Below are positions 4,081-7,212 of a DNA stretch of 7,212 bases, in pieces (within the stretch, counting starts at the first letter, position 1; the number at the start of each line of letters is the position of its first letter). The notes below the pieces were generated by a model, which was given only the letters and a program-made list of their open reading frames with translations, did no database searches and was not told where the DNA came from. The DNA lies in assembly GCA_030152265.1 (NCBI GenBank), contig JASLHQ010000026.1, positions 1 through 7,212 on the forward strand, written 5' to 3'. A program made the position numbers and the translations under genes. This DNA comes from Savagea sp. (GTDB taxonomy: Bacteria; Bacillota; Bacilli; Bacillales_A; Planococcaceae).

Positions 4081-7000
4081 ATGAAAAATATTTTCCATAT
4101 ATTTAAAACGGACTTAAAAAACATCGTTCAAAACCCTGCATCGATTATCGTAATCGTCGCTTTGATGTTTTTACCTTCCTTATATGCATGGCTTAACATC
4201 GCTGCATCTTGGGATCCGTATGCGAATACGAGAGGTGTCTCTGTCGCTGTTGTCAGTACAGACGTAGGAGCTGTCGTAGAGGATAAAGAACTGAATATCG
4301 GGGACGATGTCGTCTCCGGACTCGCCAAAAACGATAAGCTCGGTTGGAAGTTCGTAACAAAAGATGAAGCGATTCACGGAGTAAAACACGGAGATTATTA
4401 TGCTGCTATTATAATTCCGGAAGATTTTACTGAAAATTTGACGAGTGTCATTACCGATGATATTGAAAAACCGGTTCTCGATTATTACATTAACGAGAAA
4501 GTGAACGCGATTTCGCCAAAAGTCGCAGGTTCTGGAGCGAGCGCCATCGTTGAAAATATTCAAAGTCATTTCGTCGAAGAAGTGAATAAAACGATGATGA
4601 ATGCGTTCAACGATTTAGGAATTAGTTTGGAAGACAATTACGATTCAATTCAAAAAGTGCGAGATGCTGTATTTGAATTGGAAGAAAACTTACCTGAAAT
4701 TGAATCACTCATGCATACAGCAGATCGTGATTTAGACCGTGCGAAGTCCGCAATTACACGTTCGTACGATGCGGTAGATCGTGTCGGTGAAGTTGCTGGA
4801 GATGCGAGAGAATCGAATGAACGTTTACGTGAACGTTTGACAGATAGCCAAGAGTCATTACACGAAACGTTAGATCGCATTTCTGATAACTTCGTCAAAG
4901 TGAGCGAAACGGTCGGTGATATTCCGAATACGACCGACAAAATTCGGGATCGCGAACAAGACGTTGACCGCTTAATTGAATCGCTCGAAAAACAACAAGA
5001 TCGCATCGATGAAGGGAAAGACCGTTTAGATGAATTGATTGAGTTTTTACAAGATACGGATGCGAGTTTGAAAGAGAAAGAAAGACTTCAAAAAATTATG
5101 GACCGCCTCGACGAGCAAAAAGACCGTCTACTGCGCTTGCAATATGATATCGATGGATATATTCAAGATTTGAAAGACGGTAAGTTACTCGATTTAAAAA
5201 CGGTTCAAGCGATGAAAGAAACGTTAGAGGCGATGGATGAAGCAATAGCAAGTATTTTAACTTCATTGGAAGATGTCATTTTAAACGTCGTCGATTTCCG
5301 CATCGATTTATTGGAAGAGTTACGGGAGACGTACAAAGATTTAGCTGCGTGGTCAACGCCAGAAGATCCGACAATTATCGAACAAGAAAAGACGAAAAAA
5401 CGTTTGAAGAAAGAAGAGGAAGCGGAGTCACCAGATCCGCGTAATCAACCAGTTCATCCGTATTTGAAAACGACATTAGCCCCTCAATTAGAACGTTGGA
5501 AGACGGAAGAAATTTCGAAATCGGAATTGCTAGCGACACAGTTGTTATTGCGTGAAAAAACGATTGAAGCGACGCGTGTTCGTAACGATTTAGAACGCCG
5601 CTTACTCATTATGAAAGCGTACGATCGTCAACTTGAGAAAAAACCAGATGAAAAAGAAGTGTACCCGATTGCTGATTTAACCGAACGTGCGGAAGAAATG
5701 GACGCGTTGTTATCAGAACTGCGCACGTTGCGTCGTGAAGTTGGCCGTTTACACACATTTGATAAAGTGAATGACGAACTCGTAAAAATTGAAAAACAAA
5801 TCGCTTTAGAACAAGATAAACAAAAATTAGCGGACTTAAAAGTGTATCAAGAAACCGTCTTGAAACAAAAAGAAGAGATGCTAAAAGAAAATAAAGCGAA
5901 AATAGAAGATGAAACAGGTTGGATTACGAAAAAAGAAGGTTTGCTCACACAGACGGAAATGCTCGTCGTGTCAATCGGTGAGTTCCACGAGCTCGTAACG
6001 TCTGAAATTCGTCCGAAAAAAGAGACAAAACCAGAACGTCCAAAGCCAGAGGAGAAACCTGAGCAAAAGCCAGAAGAGAAACCAGAAGAGAAGCCTGGAG
6101 TAGAAACACCTGAAGAAAAACCTGAACCAACTCCAGAAGAGAAACCGACGGAAGAAAAACCTTCAGAAAACAAGCCTGAAAGTAAGCCTGAAGAAAAGCC
6201 GACGGAACAACCGGAACAGTCGAAGCCAGAACAAAAGCCAGAACAGACTCCTGATGAGAAGCCTGTAGAAGAAAATAAAGAAGAAGGCAAACAAGCAGCG
6301 AAAGAAAGTCGTAGCTTGTTCGCAAAGACAGTGAAAGCGGCAGAACCTGAAGACGGAAAAGTGTACGGAGAAGATAAAATTGATGAAGGAATTAGACGCA
6401 CGACGGAATATTTAGAATCGCATAAAAAAGATATTGAAAAGAAAATGGATGAATTACGTGAACTTTCTTTACTTAATACGAAGCTTGTCGAAGCGATTGA
6501 AGACCAATTAAAAAATCCGAAACGTTTAATTAGTTTAATGGAACGTTTGTCTGATCAAGTTGGCAATACAGTCGATACGGTGACGAGTTTACAAGATTCG
6601 GTTCAAGACTTAATGGACCGCATCGATGAAATTGAGTTTTTCGATAAAGAAGTAGAGCGAATTGAGAAGTTGAAGCGTGATTTAGATGATTTCAAGAGCT
6701 CAATCGATGATTTCATCGCACGTTTAAATGATACGACCGCTTCTATCGGAGAGACGCTCGACAATATTGACCGTCGCGCGTACGATTTAGAACAATCTTT
6801 ATTAGATTCTGCTAATTATGTCGATACAGATATGCGCAAAAAGTTCGATGATATGTTTGAAAGTGCGCATTCAAGTGTTGACCGTCTCGATAAAATTGTC
6901 GGTCGCGTCGATGAAACCGTTCCGAAAATGCGAGATACGGTGACGAAAGTTGACGAAGCGATCGATAAAGGTCGTGAAAAATTAGATAAAGTAGAAGAGC

Positions 7001-7212
7001 ACTTCCCGGACGCGAAACAAGCGACACTCGATATCGCCGCGAAAATTCGCGAATTGGAAGACCAAGGAGATTTGGATGAGCTCATCGATTTTTTACGTAA
7101 TGATCCACAGCGTGTCAGTGAATTTTTCGCAGAACCTGTCAACTTAGACGAACATAAATTGTACCCGATTCCGAACTACGGTTCTGGAATGAACCCATTT
7201 TATACGACGCTC
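4081..7212 (+). CDS. YhgE/Pip-family membrane protein, very long, C-terminus beyond window
   Basis: The frame is open for 1044 codons and no stop is reached. The N-terminus is diagnostic: FKTDLKNIVQNPAS, a membrane helix at about 20-41 with LPSLYAWLNIAASWDPY, then VSVAVVSTDVGA and the extracytoplasmic YhgE N-terminal domain to about 190. Long coiled-coil stretches follow (about 195-420 and 465-640), then a Lys-Pro-Glu-rich insert (645-737), then a second coiled-coil half (about 755-1010). The last visible residues, YPIPNYGSGMNPFYTTL, are the family's entry to the C-terminal multi-helix membrane domain, which is cut off. The family includes B. subtilis YhgE and lactococcal Pip, and is related to YueB/EsaA; known members serve as phage receptors or secretion-linked proteins. 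The role here is unknown. This copy is longer than the usual 700-1000 residues. It stands alone, preceded by unusual inverted repeats. Confidence 0.93.
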   Translation, partial: MKNIFHIFKTDLKNIVQNPASIIVIVALMFLPSLYAWLNIAASWDPYANTRGVSVAVVSTDVGAVVEDKELNIGDDVVSGLAKNDKLGWKFVTKDEAIHGVKHGDYYAAIIIPEDFTENLTSVITDDIEKPVLDYYINEKVNAISPKVAGSGASAIVENIQSHFVEEVNKTMMNAFNDLGISLEDNYDSIQKVRDAVFELEENLPEIESLMHTADRDLDRAKSAITRSYDAVDRVGEVAGDARESNERLRERLTDSQESLHETLDRISDNFVKVSETVGDIPNTTDKIRDREQDVDRLIESLEKQQDRIDEGKDRLDELIEFLQDTDASLKEKERLQKIMDRLDEQKDRLLRLQYDIDGYIQDLKDGKLLDLKTVQAMKETLEAMDEAIASILTSLEDVILNVVDFRIDLLEELRETYKDLAAWSTPEDPTIIEQEKTKKRLKKEEEAESPDPRNQPVHPYLKTTLAPQLERWKTEEISKSELLATQLLLREKTIEATRVRNDLERRLLIMKAYDRQLEKKPDEKEVYPIADLTERAEEMDALLSELRTLRREVGRLHTFDKVNDELVKIEKQIALEQDKQKLADLKVYQETVLKQKEEMLKENKAKIEDETGWITKKEGLLTQTEMLVVSIGEFHELVTSEIRPKKETKPERPKPEEKPEQKPEEKPEEKPGVETPEEKPEPTPEEKPTEEKPSENKPESKPEEKPTEQPEQSKPEQKPEQTPDEKPVEENKEEGKQAAKESRSLFAKTVKAAEPEDGKVYGEDKIDEGIRRTTEYLESHKKDIEKKMDELRELSLLNTKLVEAIEDQLKNPKRLISLMERLSDQVGNTVDTVTSLQDSVQDLMDRIDEIEFFDKEVERIEKLKRDLDDFKSSIDDFIARLNDTTASIGETLDNIDRRAYDLEQSLLDSANYVDTDMRKKFDDMFESAHSSVDRLDKIVGRVDETVPKMRDTVTKVDEAIDKGREKLDKVEEHFPDAKQATLDIAAKIRELEDQGDLDELIDFLRNDPQRVSEFFAEPVNLDEHKLYPIPNYGSGMNPFYTTL
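6013..6291 (+). repeat. Lys-Pro-Glu-rich repeat tract inside the YhgE/Pip protein
   Basis: Codons 645-737 encode imperfect tandem units of the PEEKP / PEQKP / PTEEKP kind, with almost no hydrophobic residues. Such tracts in Gram-positive surface proteins are extended and often cross the wall. It separates the two coiled-coil halves. The repeated codons (gaa, aag or aaa, cct or cca) make the DNA prone to length change and also create the long Ser/Phe-rich antisense frames in this segment. Confidence 0.9.

Noticed and set aside
4128..5006. Minus-strand frames inside the first part of the YhgE/Pip gene
   Set aside because: The plus-strand frame shows clear family motifs throughout; the antisense frames have no start signals.
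5847..6401. Ser/Gly/Phe-rich reading frames on the minus strand (two overlapping)
   Set aside because: They are antisense images of the Lys-Pro-Glu tract in the YhgE/Pip gene; the low complexity and lack of starts with ribosome binding sites show no independent gene.

Overview
The window looks like a low-to-moderate GC Bacillota chromosome, class Bacilli and probably Bacillales. The reasons are strong AGGAGG-type ribosome binding sites, a TTG start behind a perfect Shine-Dalgarno, factor-independent terminators, and proteins of the TcaA and YhgE/Pip families, which are typical of Firmicute cell envelopes. I cannot name the genus. No tRNA, rRNA, CRISPR array or transposase was seen.

Layout. 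(1) 1-360, plus strand: the 3' part of a small membrane-anchored protein whose start lies left of the window. (2) 387-436: a bidirectional terminator between convergent genes. (3) 446-2808, minus strand: a two-gene operon. The promoter-proximal gene is a TcaA-like protein (zinc ribbon, proline-rich linker, one membrane helix, extracellular domains). It is followed 11 bases later by a zinc-ribbon protein with about five membrane helices. (4) 2809-3011: a divergent control region with a WalR-box-like direct repeat. (5) 3012-3446, plus strand: a second small single-helix protein, ended by a strong terminator. (6) 3447-4080: an AT-rich stretch of about 630 bases without a gene, holding several hairpins and palindromes. 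(7) 4081-7212, plus strand: a very long YhgE/Pip-family membrane protein with no stop in the window. It runs off the right edge just where its C-terminal membrane domain should begin.

How the parts relate. Every gene is a membrane or envelope protein. The main observation is that the 1-360 protein, the 3012-3446 protein and the first extracellular segment of the TcaA-like protein appear to be one domain in three settings: a membrane helix, then about 100 residues ending in an aromatic W/Y-x-x-F/I-Y-type strand. The TcaA gene is therefore flanked on both sides by stand-alone copies of its own membrane-proximal domain. This suggests a locally expanded envelope module, possibly under cell-wall-stress control.

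The gene-free stretch before the YhgE gene is the other place to look. It contains three hairpins in series (3669-3856) behind a possible promoter, then two tight palindromes, then two interleaved inverted repeats (3981-4055) just before the YhgE ribosome binding site.
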